From Streptomyces sp. WMMC940 (GTDB taxonomy: Bacteria > Actinomycetota > Actinomycetes > Streptomycetales > Streptomycetaceae): DNA of 64,000 nucleotides. Below are positions 44,621-55,442 of this stretch, piece after piece. Made by a program: the position numbers and the translations under genes. Position 1 is the stretch's first letter. Each line of letters starts with the position of its first letter. The stretch spans positions 6,493,501 through 6,557,500 of the forward strand of contig NZ_JAPZBC010000001.1 in assembly GCF_027460265.1 (NCBI RefSeq). Reading direction: 5' to 3'. The notes beneath the pieces were generated by a model that saw nothing but the letters and a program-made list of their open reading frames with translations, did not search any database and was not told the origin of the DNA.

Positions 44621-45093
44621 GGTCTGCGCTCACTCCCCACGAATGTCCGACTGCAGGGTTGGCTACCCGCTTCCGGTCCGTGCACGCGCCGGCGCGGCCC
44701 GTCGGTCGACCCGTAGGCCGATTCCCCCGCAACTCCTGTTCCCCGTACACAAAGACGCACGGAAGCAACCGAAGATTCCCGTTGGAGCGAAGATATCCGG
44801 CCATACGTCCATGAAGGGTTTGTGACGTCCGTCCAGGTGTCATCGGCCACAGTTCCGAGTGGCAAGTCCGCGAATACCAGGACAACCCCTGATCAACGAC
44901 TCGACGCCCGGCCGAAAAACGTCCGGACGAGCCTTCGAGTTGTCACTCCGTCAGTAGTAGGCTCGCGCCGTTTGTTGACGCAGGACGAGCGACTCCTGGC
45001 ACAACTCGGCACCACTCACGACAGACAACGGCACCACACACCAAGCGGACATCACCACCCGCGCCGTCCGCGCGGGTCGAGCTGGGGGAGGCC
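44621..45093. other. Promoter region between the membrane protein gene and the conservon
   Basis: 473 bp with no supported gene. For the conservon, TTCGAG (44934-44939), 18 bases and TAGGCT (44958-44963) form a plausible promoter, leaving a leader of about 125 bases. The middle part is less GC-rich than its surroundings (around 44750-44830), as expected of a divergent promoter region. Confidence 0.45.
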
Positions 45094-47964
45094 ATGCGCT
45101 TTCGCGGGAAGTCGATCCGCCGGAAGATCGTGGCGTTGCTGCTCGTGCCGCTCGTCTCCCTGACCGCGCTGTGGGGGTTCGCGACCGCACTGACCGGCCG
45201 TGAGGCAAAGCAACTGCTGGACGCCGGGTACATCTTCGAGAAGGTCGGCCTGCCCCTCGAGGAAACGGTCCGCGTCATCCAGAAGGAACGCCGCCAGACC
45301 CTCGTCCACCTCGCCGACCCCCGCGCCGCCGACTCCCTGATCGCCCTGCGCGGACAGCGGTCGCAGACCGACAGGGCCGTGGCCGAAATCCGCGCCAGCG
45401 CACAGGACTCCGGGGTCAGGAGCTCCCTCAGCCCGGACGCGTCCCGGCGCCTCGACCGGCTCGTCGACGCACTCGACGGCCTCGGTTCCCTGCGGCGGAA
45501 CGTCGAGCAGAGCGCCATCACCCGTGCCCAGGCCATGGAGTTCTACAACCGCCTCGTGGATCCCTGCTACGGCTTCCTCATGTCCCTCAACGGCCTGGAG
45601 AGCGTCGAACTGGAGAGGCAGGGCCGCGCTCTCGTCGGTATCGTGCGCGCACGCGAACTGCTCTCCCGCGAGGACGCGCTCGTGACCTCGTCGCTGGTCG
45701 CGGGCAAGATCACGCCCGGGGAGATCCGCGCCGTCACCGATCTCGCCGCCAACCGCAAGCTGCTGTACGAGATCAACCTCGAGGTCCTGCCGGCCTCCGA
45801 GCGCGAGATCGTCGAGCGGTACTGGGGCAGTCCCGACACCCAGCCCCTGCGCGAGACCGAGGAGAAACTGATCGCCGCGGGCCCCACCGGCAAGCCGCGC
45901 GTGGTGGACGCCGAGCGGTGGCAGCAGCTCGCCGGGCCCGTCCTGGACGACCTGGCCCGCCAGTCCAGCGAGGCCGGCGACCGCTACCGGGACCGCGTGG
46001 AGCCGGCCGCGTACGGCGTGCTCGTCAAGGCCGGCATCGCCGGTGTCCTCGGCTTCCTCGCCCTCCTGGTGTCCCTCGTCGTCTCCGTGCGCATCGGCCG
46101 CGACCTCGCGCGTGCGCTGTCCCGGCTGCGCAAGGAGGCCCACGAGGTGTCCGGCGTCCGCCTCCCCAGCGTGATGCGCCGGCTCGCCGCGGGCGAGAAC
46201 GTCGACGTGGAGACCGAGGCGCCCCACCTCGAGTACGACAAGGACGAGATCGGCCAGGTCGGCCAGGCGCTCAACACCCTCCAGCGGGCCGCCGTCGAGG
46301 CCGCCGTCAAGCAGGCCGGCATGCGCCGCGGCGTATCCGAGGTCTTCGTGAACCTCGCCCGCCGCAACCAGGTCCTCCTCCACCGCCAGCTCACCCTCCT
46401 CGACACGATGGAGCGCCGCACCGAGGACGCGGAGGAACTGGCGGACCTGTTCCGGCTGGACCACCTCACCACCCGTATGCGTCGGCACGCGGAGGGCCTG
46501 GTGATCCTCTCCGGCGCGGCCCCCTCCCGGCAGTGGCGCAAGCCGATCCAGCTCATGGACGTCGTACGGGCGGCCGTCGCCGAGGTGGAGGACTACGAGC
46601 GGATCGAGGTCCGGAGGCTGGCCCGCGTCGGCGTGGCGGGACCCGCGGTCTCCGACCTCACCCACCTCATCGCCGAACTGCTGGAGAACGCCACGGTGTT
46701 CTCGCCCCCGCACACCGGTGTGCAGGTGCACGGCGAGCGCGTCGCCAACGGCTTCACCCTGGAGATCCACGACCGGGGCCTCGGGATGGCCCCCGAGGCA
46801 CTGCTCGACGCCAACCTCCGGCTGGCGGAGACGCCCGAGTTCGAGCTCTCCGACACCGACAGGCTCGGCCTGTTCGTCGTCAGCCGGCTCGCCCAGCGGC
46901 AGAACGTGCGCGTCTCCCTGCAGCAGTCGCCGTACGGAGGGACCACCGCGGTCGTCTTCGTACCGGCGGCGCTGCTCACCGACGCCCCCGACACCGAGGG
47001 CACCGGCTTCCGCCTCGACCGCAAGAACTCCCCGGGCGGACGCGACGGCTCCGCCCGCCGCTCCGAGGCCGGCCGTCTCACGGCCCTCTCCCAGGTTCCC
47101 GCGGGGCTCACGGTCCCCGCCGTCCTCGACGGCCCCGTCGAACTCGAGGCGCCCGTAGGAAGTATGGGGTTCGAGGACCGCCAGGCCCTGGGCGCCCGGA
47201 CGGAGCGCATCGACACGGCCGAGCCGATCAACGCCGTGCCCGACTCCGCGGCGGACATCGAGGACACCGAGAGCGAGCGCGGCGGACTGTTCCGGGCCCG
47301 GGACTTCCTCCGCACCCCTGACGAGCAGCACCAGCAGGCCTCCGACCAGACGCCGGAGCGACCGGGGAACGGCCCGCGCCGGGCGTCCCCCAGCCCCGTT
47401 CCCCTGCCTCGCCGCAAGCCTCCGACCCTGGTCGCCGACAACGGGCGCCGGATCGCCGAGCGGGGCCGGCCACACCCGTTGCCCGGACCCGGCAGGGACG
47501 AACCGGAGGCCTCCGGCGCGCGCCGGGACTCCGACTCCGCGAGCCCGGCGCCGGGCCGTCCGCCCTCCGCTCCGGTGCCGCTGCGGAGCAGGCCGCCTCG
47601 TGGAACCGGCGGCCCCGAGCGTTCCGGCGGTGCCGCGCGGGCGGACGGCCCGAGGAGCGGCGCAGGCGCCGGCACGGGCGCCGCCCGCCCGGTGCGCGGC
47701 TCCTCGGGACCGACGGCCGGCGGGCTGCCCCGCCGGGTGCGCCAGGCCAGCCTCGCGCCGCAGTTGCGCGAGACCTCCGGCGCCCGCGCCAGGCCCACCG
47801 CGGCGGAGGACGCCCAGGACTTCGAACGCGACGCGGAACAAGTACGCGACCGCATGGCCTCGCTGCAACGCGGCTGGCAGCGCGGACGTCGCCAGAACGC
47901 CGAGGATGCCACGGGCCCCGGCGAGACAGCACCAGGAACGACACCGGAGGGGGACGGTCGATGA
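45094..47964 (+). CDS. cvnA: Conservon sensor-kinase-like protein CvnA with nitrate-sensing-type domain
   Basis: 956 residues. A first transmembrane helix (about 10-30) and a second (about 305-335) enclose an extracellular NIT-type four-helix sensor domain. A HAMP linker (about 335-395), a DHp-like helical pair (HRQLTLLDTMERRTEDAEEL, LDHLTTRMRRHAEGL) and a HATPase_c domain (about 515-640; IAELLENATVFSPP, DRGLGMAP, GLFVVSRLA) follow. The last 300 residues are a disordered Pro/Arg-rich tail. In Streptomyces conservons CvnA is the membrane partner of CvnB-D in a G-protein-like switch. The signal is unknown. GGGGGAGG lies just before the ATG. Confidence 0.93.
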   Translation: MRFRGKSIRRKIVALLLVPLVSLTALWGFATALTGREAKQLLDAGYIFEKVGLPLEETVRVIQKERRQTLVHLADPRAADSLIALRGQRSQTDRAVAEIRASAQDSGVRSSLSPDASRRLDRLVDALDGLGSLRRNVEQSAITRAQAMEFYNRLVDPCYGFLMSLNGLESVELERQGRALVGIVRARELLSREDALVTSSLVAGKITPGEIRAVTDLAANRKLLYEINLEVLPASEREIVERYWGSPDTQPLRETEEKLIAAGPTGKPRVVDAERWQQLAGPVLDDLARQSSEAGDRYRDRVEPAAYGVLVKAGIAGVLGFLALLVSLVVSVRIGRDLARALSRLRKEAHEVSGVRLPSVMRRLAAGENVDVETEAPHLEYDKDEIGQVGQALNTLQRAAVEAAVKQAGMRRGVSEVFVNLARRNQVLLHRQLTLLDTMERRTEDAEELADLFRLDHLTTRMRRHAEGLVILSGAAPSRQWRKPIQLMDVVRAAVAEVEDYERIEVRRLARVGVAGPAVSDLTHLIAELLENATVFSPPHTGVQVHGERVANGFTLEIHDRGLGMAPEALLDANLRLAETPEFELSDTDRLGLFVVSRLAQRQNVRVSLQQSPYGGTTAVVFVPAALLTDAPDTEGTGFRLDRKNSPGGRDGSARRSEAGRLTALSQVPAGLTVPAVLDGPVELEAPVGSMGFEDRQALGARTERIDTAEPINAVPDSAADIEDTESERGGLFRARDFLRTPDEQHQQASDQTPERPGNGPRRASPSPVPLPRRKPPTLVADNGRRIAERGRPHPLPGPGRDEPEASGARRDSDSASPAPGRPPSAPVPLRSRPPRGTGGPERSGGAARADGPRSGAGAGTGAARPVRGSSGPTAGGLPRRVRQASLAPQLRETSGARARPTAAEDAQDFERDAEQVRDRMASLQRGWQRGRRQNAEDATGPGETAPGTTPEGDGR

Positions 47965-48395
47965 CCGCACCGAACGCCGCAGCAACCGACACGACCAAGA
48001 ACGGCGAGCTCAACTGGCTCCTCGACGAACTGGTCGAGCGCGTCGGTTCCATTCGCAAGGCCCTCGTCCTCTCCGGCGACGGTCTCGCCACCGGCGCCTC
48101 GAAGGACCTCACCCGTGAGGACGGAGAGCATCTCGCGGCTGTGGCCTCCGGGTTCCACAGCCTCGCCAAGGGCGTGGGCCGCCACTTCGACGCCGGCCGG
48201 GTGCGCCAGACCGTCGTCGAGCTCGAGGACGCCTTCCTCTTCGTCACCGCCGCCGGGGACGGCAGTTGTCTCGCCGTCCTGTCCGACGCCGACTCCGACG
48301 TCGGTCTCGTCGCCTACGAGATGACGCTGATGGTCAAGCGCGTCGGAGCCCACCTCGCGACGGCACCCCGGACCGGGCTCTCCGCCGGAGGGTGA
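47961..48395 (+). CDS. cvnB: Conservon roadblock/LC7 protein CvnB
   Basis: 144 residues, a roadblock/LC7 (MglB-like) domain: LNWLLDELVERVGSIRKALV at the N-terminus, LSGDGLATGASKDL, FLFVTAAGDGSCLAVL and YEMTLMVKRVGAHL. Such dimers regulate the cognate small GTPase CvnD and bind the kinase-like CvnA. The ATG overlaps the cvnA stop by 4 bp, so translation is coupled. Confidence 0.95.
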   Translation: MTAPNAAATDTTKNGELNWLLDELVERVGSIRKALVLSGDGLATGASKDLTREDGEHLAAVASGFHSLAKGVGRHFDAGRVRQTVVELEDAFLFVTAAGDGSCLAVLSDADSDVGLVAYEMTLMVKRVGAHLATAPRTGLSAGG

Positions 48396-48406
48396 GTGGA
48401 CCGGCC

Positions 48407-48811
48407 ATGACTGACGGCAGACAGCAGGTCCGGCACGCCCCCCGGTGGTACGACGACGACGCGGGTCCGGTGGTCCGTCCGTACGCGATGACCCGTGGCC
48501 GGACCACGAGTACCACGGAGCACCGGCTCGACCTGATCGCGCTCGTCGTGCCCGAACCGGCCGCCCAGGATCCCGGCCGGGACCAGGTGCTCTCCCCGGA
48601 GCACGTGGAGATCGTCGAACGCTGCTGCACCACCCCGCAGTCGATCGCCGAGCTCGCCGCGGGCCTGGACCTCCCCGTCGGGGTGATCCGGGTCCTCGTG
48701 GGCGATCTCGTCGACGACGCCCTGGTCCACGTGACCCGTCCCGTACCGCCGGCCGAGCTGCCGGACGTCAGCATTCTCCGCGAGGTGATCAATGGTCTTC
48801 GGGCGCTCTAG
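48407..48811 (+). CDS. cvnC: Conservon DUF742 protein CvnC
   Basis: 134 residues, the DUF742 family: an N-terminal PVVRPYAMTRGRT motif, LDLIALV, then a winged-helix-like part (SPEHVEIVERCCTTPQSIAE, LPVGVIRVLVGDL) and the closing PDVSILREVINGLRAL. It is the third conservon component, of unknown biochemical role. The ATG is 12 bp after cvnB; a GTG at 48392 overlapping the cvnB stop (GTGA) with GGAGG before it is an equally plausible start, adding five residues. The 3' end overlaps cvnD by 20 bp. Confidence 0.92.
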   Translation: MTDGRQQVRHAPRWYDDDAGPVVRPYAMTRGRTTSTTEHRLDLIALVVPEPAAQDPGRDQVLSPEHVEIVERCCTTPQSIAELAAGLDLPVGVIRVLVGDLVDDALVHVTRPVPPAELPDVSILREVINGLRAL

Positions 48812-49397
48812 CCGACGGGAGACACCGGTGGAGCCGGTGACACTGAAGATTCTTGTGGCCGGTGGCTTCGGGGTCGGCAAGACCACCCTCGTGGGGGCGG
48901 TCAGCGAGATCAAGCCGCTCCGTACCGAGGAGACCCTGAGCGAGGCCGGCCGGCCCGTGGACGACCTCGACGGGGTGGAGTCCAAGAGCACGACGACCGT
49001 GGCGATGGACTTCGGCCGGATCACCCTCCGGGAGGACCTCGTCCTCTACCTCTTCGGCACCCCCGGTCAGGACCGGTTCTGGTTCCTCTGGGACGAGCTG
49101 GCCCAGGGCGCGCTCGGCGCGGTCGTGCTCGCCGACACCCGCCGCCTGGAGGACTCCTTCGCGGCGATCGACTACTTCGAGCGGCGCGGCATCCCGTTCA
49201 CCGTGGGGGTCAACCGCTTCGAGGGAGCCGACGAGTACCCGGAGGAGACCGTGCGGGCCGCCCTCGACCTCGACCCCGAGGTACCGCTGATGACGTGCGA
49301 CGCCCGTGAGCGGGAGTCGGTGAAGTCGGTGCTGGTGGCGGTCGTGGAGCACGCACTGGTGCGGTCCACCCGTGAGCGGGAGCCCGCGGCGACCTGA
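48792..49397 (+). CDS. cvnD: Conservon Ras-like GTPase CvnD
   Basis: 201 residues of the ATP/GTP-binding conservon GTPase family. The P-loop G1 is GGFGVGKTT (about residues 25-33), G3 is TPGQDRFWF, and the G4 position reads NRFEG in place of NKxD, usual in this bacterial family. The C-terminal helix (VKSVLVAVVEHAL) lacks a lipidation signal. It should cycle between GTP and GDP forms under control of CvnB and signal downstream of CvnA. The start overlaps cvnC. Confidence 0.95.
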   Translation: MVFGRSSRRETPVEPVTLKILVAGGFGVGKTTLVGAVSEIKPLRTEETLSEAGRPVDDLDGVESKSTTTVAMDFGRITLREDLVLYLFGTPGQDRFWFLWDELAQGALGAVVLADTRRLEDSFAAIDYFERRGIPFTVGVNRFEGADEYPEETVRAALDLDPEVPLMTCDARERESVKSVLVAVVEHALVRSTREREPAAT

Positions 49398-49436
49398 CGC
49401 GCCCGCACGCCCGGGGCGGCGACGGCGTGGCGACGA

Positions 49437-49474
49437 CACGGCCCGTACCCCCACCGACAGGGGTACGAGCCGTG
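49437..49474. terminator. Bidirectional terminator between cvnD and glpK
   Basis: A 15-bp inverted repeat with one mismatch (49437-49451 with 49460-49474; arm CACGGCCCGTACCCC) and an 8-base loop separates the convergent conservon and glycerol genes. Confidence 0.85.
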
Positions 49475-49493
49475 GTCCACGGGTGGCGGGCGG

Positions 49494-51014
<1,521 letters not shown>

Positions 51015-51107
51015 GACGTCCTCTTGTCGGATGGCGCTGCCCTGAGGCTGCGGTGGGAAGGGTGCTGTCCGGTCGGAGCTCCCGGAGCACGCTGTCTGTG
51101 CGGCGGA

Positions 51108-51869
51108 TCAGAAGACGATGTTGAAGATCAGGCCCGAGAGGAGTCCGCCGATGAGCGGTCCGGCCACGGGCACCCAGGCGTAACCCCAGTCGGACGTCCC
51201 CTTGTTGGGGATCGGCAGCATCGAGTGCGCCAGCCGGGGGCCCAGGTCGCGGGCGGGGTTGATGGCGTATCCGGTCGGGCCGCCGAGTGACAGCCCGATG
51301 CCGACGACGAGCAGCGAGACCAGCAGGACCGAGATCCCGGAGCCGTAGATCCCCGCCGCCTCGCCCGGGACCTGGCCGATGCCGATGCCGGCGTTCCGCC
51401 CGAAGGCCAGGATCGGCAGCACCAGCCCGACCGTGGCGATGGTCTCGGTGACGAGGTTGGCGGTGGGACTGCGGATCTCCGGGGCGGTCGAGAAGATCCC
51501 CAGCGTGGGCTGGGCGTTCGCGGGGTCGGCGTTCGCCCGGAACTGGGCGTGGTAGGCGAGCCAGGCCAGTACGGCCCCGAGGAGCGCCCCGGCCAGCTGG
51601 GACAGGACGTACAGCGGGACCTTGCCCCACTCGCCGGTGTCGACGGCGATGCCCACGGTCACGGCCGGGTTGAGGTGGCCGCCGGACAGCGGAGCCGCCG
51701 TGTACGCGCCCGCCAGTACGCCGAACCCCCAGCCGAAGGCGATGACGATCCAGCCGGACGCCTTGGCCTTGGAGTGGTTGAGGGTCACCGCGGCGCAGAC
51801 CCCCGCGCCGAAGAGAATCAGGATCGCCGTGCCGATGAACTCGCCGAGGAAGATGTCTGCGTTGCTCAT
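51108..51869 (-). CDS. glpF: Glycerol facilitator (aquaglyceroporin)
   Basis: 253 residues with six transmembrane helices and two half-helices bearing the pore motifs [11 protein letters not shown] and [10 protein letters not shown]. The Asp directly after the second NPAR is characteristic of glycerol-conducting GlpF proteins, not of pure water channels. It lets glycerol enter by facilitated diffusion and the following glpK traps it as glycerol 3-phosphate. The ATG at 51869 has GGAG 7 bases upstream; the open frame upstream of it has no domain. Confidence 0.96.
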   Translation of the reverse strand: MSNADIFLGEFIGTAILILFGAGVCAAVTLNHSKAKASGWIVIAFGWGFGVLAGAYTAAPLSGGHLNPAVTVGIAVDTGEWGKVPLYVLSQLAGALLGAVLAWLAYHAQFRANADPANAQPTLGIFSTAPEIRSPTANLVTETIATVGLVLPILAFGRNAGIGIGQVPGEAAGIYGSGISVLLVSLLVVGIGLSLGGPTGYAINPARDLGPRLAHSMLPIPNKGTSDWGYAWVPVAGPLIGGLLSGLIFNIVF

Positions 51870-52127
51870 GGCGGCTCCAGGGCTGGGTGTGGTTCCCATG
51901 GCTACGGAGCGTGGAGGCAGGGCGGAGTGCGGGGCCGTGCCGTGCGCGGTCTCCGTGACGAGCGTGGTGAGCGTGCCGTGACGCCGTGCTGCCGTGGGCA
52001 GCGGCGCCGACGAAGAGGCAGTTTTCCCCCGGGTTACCGCCCCGTCAAGGTCGCCTGCACCACAGGGGCTCCGGTCAGCGTCTCCGGTCTTGCGCACGCG
52101 AACGGGCCGTCGGATGGCCGGGGTTGC

Positions 52128-53315
52128 TCAGCGGACCGCGACGACCGCGGAGCCGTGCCCGAACAGCCCCTGGTTGGCGGTGATCCCGGCGCGCGCTCCG
52201 GCGACCTGTCGTTCACCCGCGGTTCCGCGCAGCTGCCAGGTCAGTTCGCACACCTGGGCGATGGCCTGCGCGGGGACGGCTTCCCCGAAGGAGGCCAGGC
52301 CACCGCTCGCGTTGACCGGGATCCGGCCGCCCAGGGCGGTCGCGCCCTCGCGCAGCAGCCCGGCGCCCTCACCGGTCCCGCACAGCCCCAGGTCCTCGTA
52401 CCACTCCAACTCCAGCGAGGTGGAAAGGTCGTACACCTCGGCCAGCGACAGGTCCTCCGGTCCGAGCGCGGCTTCCTCGTAGGCGGCACGGGCGATCGAC
52501 TCCCGGAAGCCCAGCGCCGGCGGCTCGACGGCGACCGCCGAGTCCGTCGCGATGTCCGGGAGGTCGAGCACGGTCCGGGGATACGTGGGAGTCACCGTCG
52601 AGACCGCGCGGATGCGGACCGGGTTCCCGGCGCCGTGCCCGCGGGCGTACTCCATGCTGGACAGCACCAGCGCGGCGCCGCCGTCGGACGTGGCGCAGAT
52701 GTCGAGGAGCCGCAGGGGATCCGCGACGACGGCGGAGGACGCGACCTGCCCGGCGTTCACGGCCGTCCGGTAGCGGGCGTAGGGGTTGAGCGCCCCGGCC
52801 GCCGCGTTCTTGACCTTGACCTGGGCGAAGTCGTCCAGGGTGTCGCCGTGGAGGGCCATGCGCCGGCGCGCGTACAGGGCGAAGTACGCCGGGTTCGTGG
52901 CGCCCAGCAGCCGGAAGCGCAGCCAGTCCGGGTCGTCGGGCCGGTCGCCGCGGGCGGGGGCGAAGAACCCCTTGGGCGCGGAGTCGGCGCCCACGACGAG
53001 CACCACCTCGGCCATGCCCGCCAGGATCTGGGCCCGCGCGGAGTCGATGGCCTGGGCCCCCGACGCGCAGGCCGCGTACACGCTCGTGACGCGTGCGCCC
53101 TGCCAGCCCAGGGCCCGGGCGAAGGTCGCGCCCGCGACATGGCCGGGGTAGCCGCCGCGGACCGTGTCGGCGCCGACGACCGACCGGACCTCCTGCCAGC
53201 CGATCCCGGCGTCCGCGAGCGCGGCCCGGGCGGCGGCCGTGCCGTACTCGACGAAACTGCGGCCCCACTTTCCCCACGGGTGCATGCCCGCGCCGAGCAC
53301 CGCGACATCGTTCAC
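52128..53315 (-). CDS. Thiolase-like lipid-transfer protein / acetyl-CoA acetyltransferase homologue
   Basis: 395 residues of the SCP-x-type thiolase superfamily. The nucleophile region reads SVYAACASGAQAIDSARAQI with the catalytic Cys; VNASGGLASFGEAVPAQ and the C-terminal GLFGHGSAVVAVR are typical of the non-decarboxylating thiolase-like (Ltp-type) proteins. These work with an OB-fold/zinc-ribbon partner (DUF35 type) in fatty acid, steroid or aldol-type CoA ester metabolism. The GTG start overlaps the stop of exactly such a partner gene (GTGA), so the two products probably form a complex. Substrate unknown; thiolase versus retro-aldolase activity cannot be decided from sequence. Confidence 0.88.
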   Translation of the reverse strand: MNDVAVLGAGMHPWGKWGRSFVEYGTAAARAALADAGIGWQEVRSVVGADTVRGGYPGHVAGATFARALGWQGARVTSVYAACASGAQAIDSARAQILAGMAEVVLVVGADSAPKGFFAPARGDRPDDPDWLRFRLLGATNPAYFALYARRRMALHGDTLDDFAQVKVKNAAAGALNPYARYRTAVNAGQVASSAVVADPLRLLDICATSDGGAALVLSSMEYARGHGAGNPVRIRAVSTVTPTYPRTVLDLPDIATDSAVAVEPPALGFRESIARAAYEEAALGPEDLSLAEVYDLSTSLELEWYEDLGLCGTGEGAGLLREGATALGGRIPVNASGGLASFGEAVPAQAIAQVCELTWQLRGTAGERQVAGARAGITANQGLFGHGSAVVAVR

Positions 53316-53764
53316 CGGGCCTCCTCCACCGGGCGCCAGTACCAGGTCGTCCACGCCGTGTCCGCGTCCTCCGAGAGGACCCCGGCCACCACCTCGACCT
53401 CCGTGCCGACGCTCAGATCCGCGACCGTGACCCCCGGCACCGCCTGGCCGAGCACCACCATCCGCTCGGCCGCGAGCTCCACGGCGACGAGGGCGTACGG
53501 CTCCCACGCGGCCTCCGGATCGGAGACGTACGGCGCCGGCGGACGGTAACGGCCGGCCGTGTACGACCACACGCGTCCGCGCTTCGACAACGGCACCTCC
53601 GCCAGCTCGCCGCCCGCGCACGCGGGGTTGCGGCAGAACGAGTCCTCCCGGGGGAAGAAGACGGCGGAGCAGGCACCGCAGCGGGTGCCCAGCAGCCGGA
53701 ACTCCCGATCGTCACCGCCCTCGGTGAACCATCGCGCCACCACCGGTCTGCGCACACGCGTCAA
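53312..53764 (-). CDS. Zn-ribbon OB-fold (DUF35-type) partner protein
   Basis: About 150 residues. An N-terminal rubredoxin-like zinc ribbon has CGAC and CRNPAC as ligand pairs (about residues 30-55). An OB-fold follows (about 60-140; VWSYTAGRYRPPAPYV, YALVAVEL, VVLGQAVPG, VGTEVEVV). Such proteins pair with thiolase-like enzymes and may deliver or recognise acyl-CoA. I chose the TTG at 53764 because GGGGAGG lies 4 bases upstream; a GTG at 53755 is the alternative. A palindromic operator sits in the promoter just upstream. Confidence 0.88.
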   Translation of the reverse strand: MTRVRRPVVARWFTEGGDDREFRLLGTRCGACSAVFFPREDSFCRNPACAGGELAEVPLSKRGRVWSYTAGRYRPPAPYVSDPEAAWEPYALVAVELAAERMVVLGQAVPGVTVADLSVGTEVEVVAGVLSEDADTAWTTWYWRPVEEAR

Positions 53765-53795
53765 GGCCCCTCCCCGGTCGTCCGCGCGGGACCCG

Positions 53796-53822
53796 TCCGT
53801 AACTGACGGGTCGTCAGGACAA
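53796..53822 (-). promoter_or_regulatory. Promoter with embedded palindrome upstream of the OB-fold/thiolase pair
   Basis: On the minus strand TTGTCC (53822-53817), 15 bases and TACGGA (53801-53796) resemble -35 and -10 elements. The perfect palindrome CTGACG-GGT-CGTCAG (53803-53817) fills the spacer, as expected for a repressor operator. It lies about 40 bp before the TTG start. Confidence 0.5.
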
Positions 53823-54006
53823 TGGACAGTGTGCCACGCCGAGGGCGCGCGCACGACCCCGCGCGGAACACGCTGCCGGAGACGGCCGGGGGGTGAACCG
53901 ATCCGCCGGATACCAGAACCGCGCAGGCCCGTTCGGCGTCCGGTACCAGTGGAACGGGTGGCCGGAACCCACGGGGGTGGTCCCGGCCTCCTGTTCCTGG
54001 TAGACG

Positions 54007-54831
54007 GTGCGCATGACGCGCACGAGAGGACCCGCCGCAGCCCGCGGAGCCCTGACCGCCCTTGCCGCCGCCCTGGTCGCCCCGGCCGTCGCCGCGCCGC
54101 CCGCTGCCCGGGCCGCCACCGAACCGAAGGCCCCCGGGGAGTTCGTCGCACTGCGTTCCGTGGACCCGACGATCCTCCACGACATGCGCTACACCACGGC
54201 GCACAACTTCGTGGGCGAACCGATCGACGGCTACCGCCGGCCGGTCTGCATCCTCACCCGCCCCGCCGCCCAGGCGCTCCGCAGGGCCCAGCGCACCCTT
54301 CTGCGCAAGGGCCACTCGCTCAAGGTCTACGACTGCTACCGGCCACAGCGGGCCGTCGACCACTTCGTGCGCTGGGCCGAGGACCTCTCGGACGAGCGGA
54401 TGAAGCAGGAGTTCTATCCACACGTCGACAAGTCGAGACTCTTCGCGGACGGCTACATCGCCGGGCAGTCGGGCCACAGCCGCGGCAGCACCGTCGACCT
54501 CACCATCGTCCCGCTCCCGGCCGGGAAGACCCGCCCGTACGTCCCCGGCGAGCCCCTCGTCCCCTGCCACGCCCCGAAGCCGGAGCGCTTTCCGGACGAC
54601 TCCGCCGACATGGGCACCGGGTTCGACTGCTTCGACACGCTCTCGCACACCGACGACCCGCGCATCCGGGGAGCCCAGCGCACCAACCGGCAACTGCTGA
54701 AGGACACCCTCGCCGGCGTCGGCTTCGTCAACCTGCCCGAGGAGTGGTGGCACTTCACCCACAAGCCCGAGCTGTTCCCCGACACCTACTTCGACTTCCC
54801 GGTGTCGAGGCGATCCCTGACCCGATCGTGA
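54007..54831 (+). CDS. Secreted VanX-type D-Ala-D-Ala dipeptidase
   Basis: 274 residues. A Sec signal peptide (basic start MRMTRTRGP, Ala-rich core, cleavage near AARAAT at about residue 37) precedes an M15D metallopeptidase domain. The zinc site is SGHSRGSTVDLT (His and Asp ligands) with the catalytic Glu and third His in EEWWHFTHK; YDCYRPQRAVDHF carries the substrate-binding Arg. VanX cleaves D-Ala-D-Ala; this exported form more likely recycles peptidoglycan peptides outside the cell than confers glycopeptide resistance, and no vanH or vanA gene is near. GTG at 54007 or ATG at 54013 may be the start. Confidence 0.9.
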   Translation: MRMTRTRGPAAARGALTALAAALVAPAVAAPPAARAATEPKAPGEFVALRSVDPTILHDMRYTTAHNFVGEPIDGYRRPVCILTRPAAQALRRAQRTLLRKGHSLKVYDCYRPQRAVDHFVRWAEDLSDERMKQEFYPHVDKSRLFADGYIAGQSGHSRGSTVDLTIVPLPAGKTRPYVPGEPLVPCHAPKPERFPDDSADMGTGFDCFDTLSHTDDPRIRGAQRTNRQLLKDTLAGVGFVNLPEEWWHFTHKPELFPDTYFDFPVSRRSLTRS

Positions 54832-54866
54832 GGACCGCGGGGCCCGGCGTCGCGTACAGTCCGCGT

Positions 54867-55442
54867 GTGACCGAGCCCCGCGAACCCACGCCCGAACCCG
54901 GCACCGCCGGAACGACCCCCGCGCCCGCGCACCGGACGCCCGTGCGGGACTCGCACTGTTCCAGCTGCGGCGCCCCCCGCAGTGGCCCCGCGGGCTGGCC
55001 CAGGACCTGCGCCGAATGCGGTGACATCGCCTACCGCAACCCCCTGCCCGTGGCCGTCGCCCTCCTCCCCGTCACGGGCCCGCACCCCACCGGACTCGTC
55101 GTCGTCACCCGCACCATCGAGCCCCAGCGCGGCGGGATCGCCCTCCCCGGCGGGTTCATCGACCACACCGAGGACTGGAGGCACGCCGTCGTCCGCGAGC
55201 TGAAGGAGGAGACCGGCATCGACGCCGCGCAGGGGGACGTCCGGCTCGCCGACGCCCTCAGCTCGCCCGGCGGGCACCTCCTGATCTTCGGCCTGCTCCC
55301 GCCCCGCCCGGCGGACACACTCCCCGAATCGGCCCCGACCGACGAGACGGAGGGCTGGCACGCCTTGCACGAGCCCGCCGAACTCGCCTTCCCGCTGCAC
55401 ACCACGGCGGTCCGGAACTGGTTCGCCGGCCGCTACGGCTGA
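54867..55442 (+). CDS. NUDIX hydrolase with N-terminal zinc ribbon
   Basis: 191 residues. A disordered N-terminus is followed by CSSCG and CAEC (about residues 32-53), a zinc ribbon as in NADH pyrophosphatase-like proteins. The NUDIX domain has the box GGFIDHTEDWRHAVVRELKE, then ETGI, matching GX5EX7REUXEEXGU. It hydrolyses a nucleoside diphosphate linked to another group; the exact substrate is unknown. TACAGT ends 8 bases before the GTG, so the mRNA is probably leaderless. The last 10 bp overlap the convergent GH31 gene. Confidence 0.9.
   Translation: MTEPREPTPEPGTAGTTPAPAHRTPVRDSHCSSCGAPRSGPAGWPRTCAECGDIAYRNPLPVAVALLPVTGPHPTGLVVVTRTIEPQRGGIALPGGFIDHTEDWRHAVVRELKEETGIDAAQGDVRLADALSSPGGHLLIFGLLPPRPADTLPESAPTDETEGWHALHEPAELAFPLHTTAVRNWFAGRYG

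Noticed and set aside
44754..44779. A SigR-like promoter GGAAT-N18-GTC on the minus strand upstream of the small membrane protein
   Set aside because: The -10 element ends in GTC instead of GTT, and the distance to the ATG exceeds 130 bp; not strong enough to call.
45052..47985. A 977-codon minus-strand frame opposite cvnA
   Set aside because: It is a compositional shadow of the conservon sensor; no recognisable domain, and codon bias fits the plus strand.
54007..54831. A glycopeptide resistance cluster suggested by the VanX-type gene
   Set aside because: No vanH, vanA, vanR or vanS gene is nearby, and the protein carries an export signal, unlike cytoplasmic VanX.
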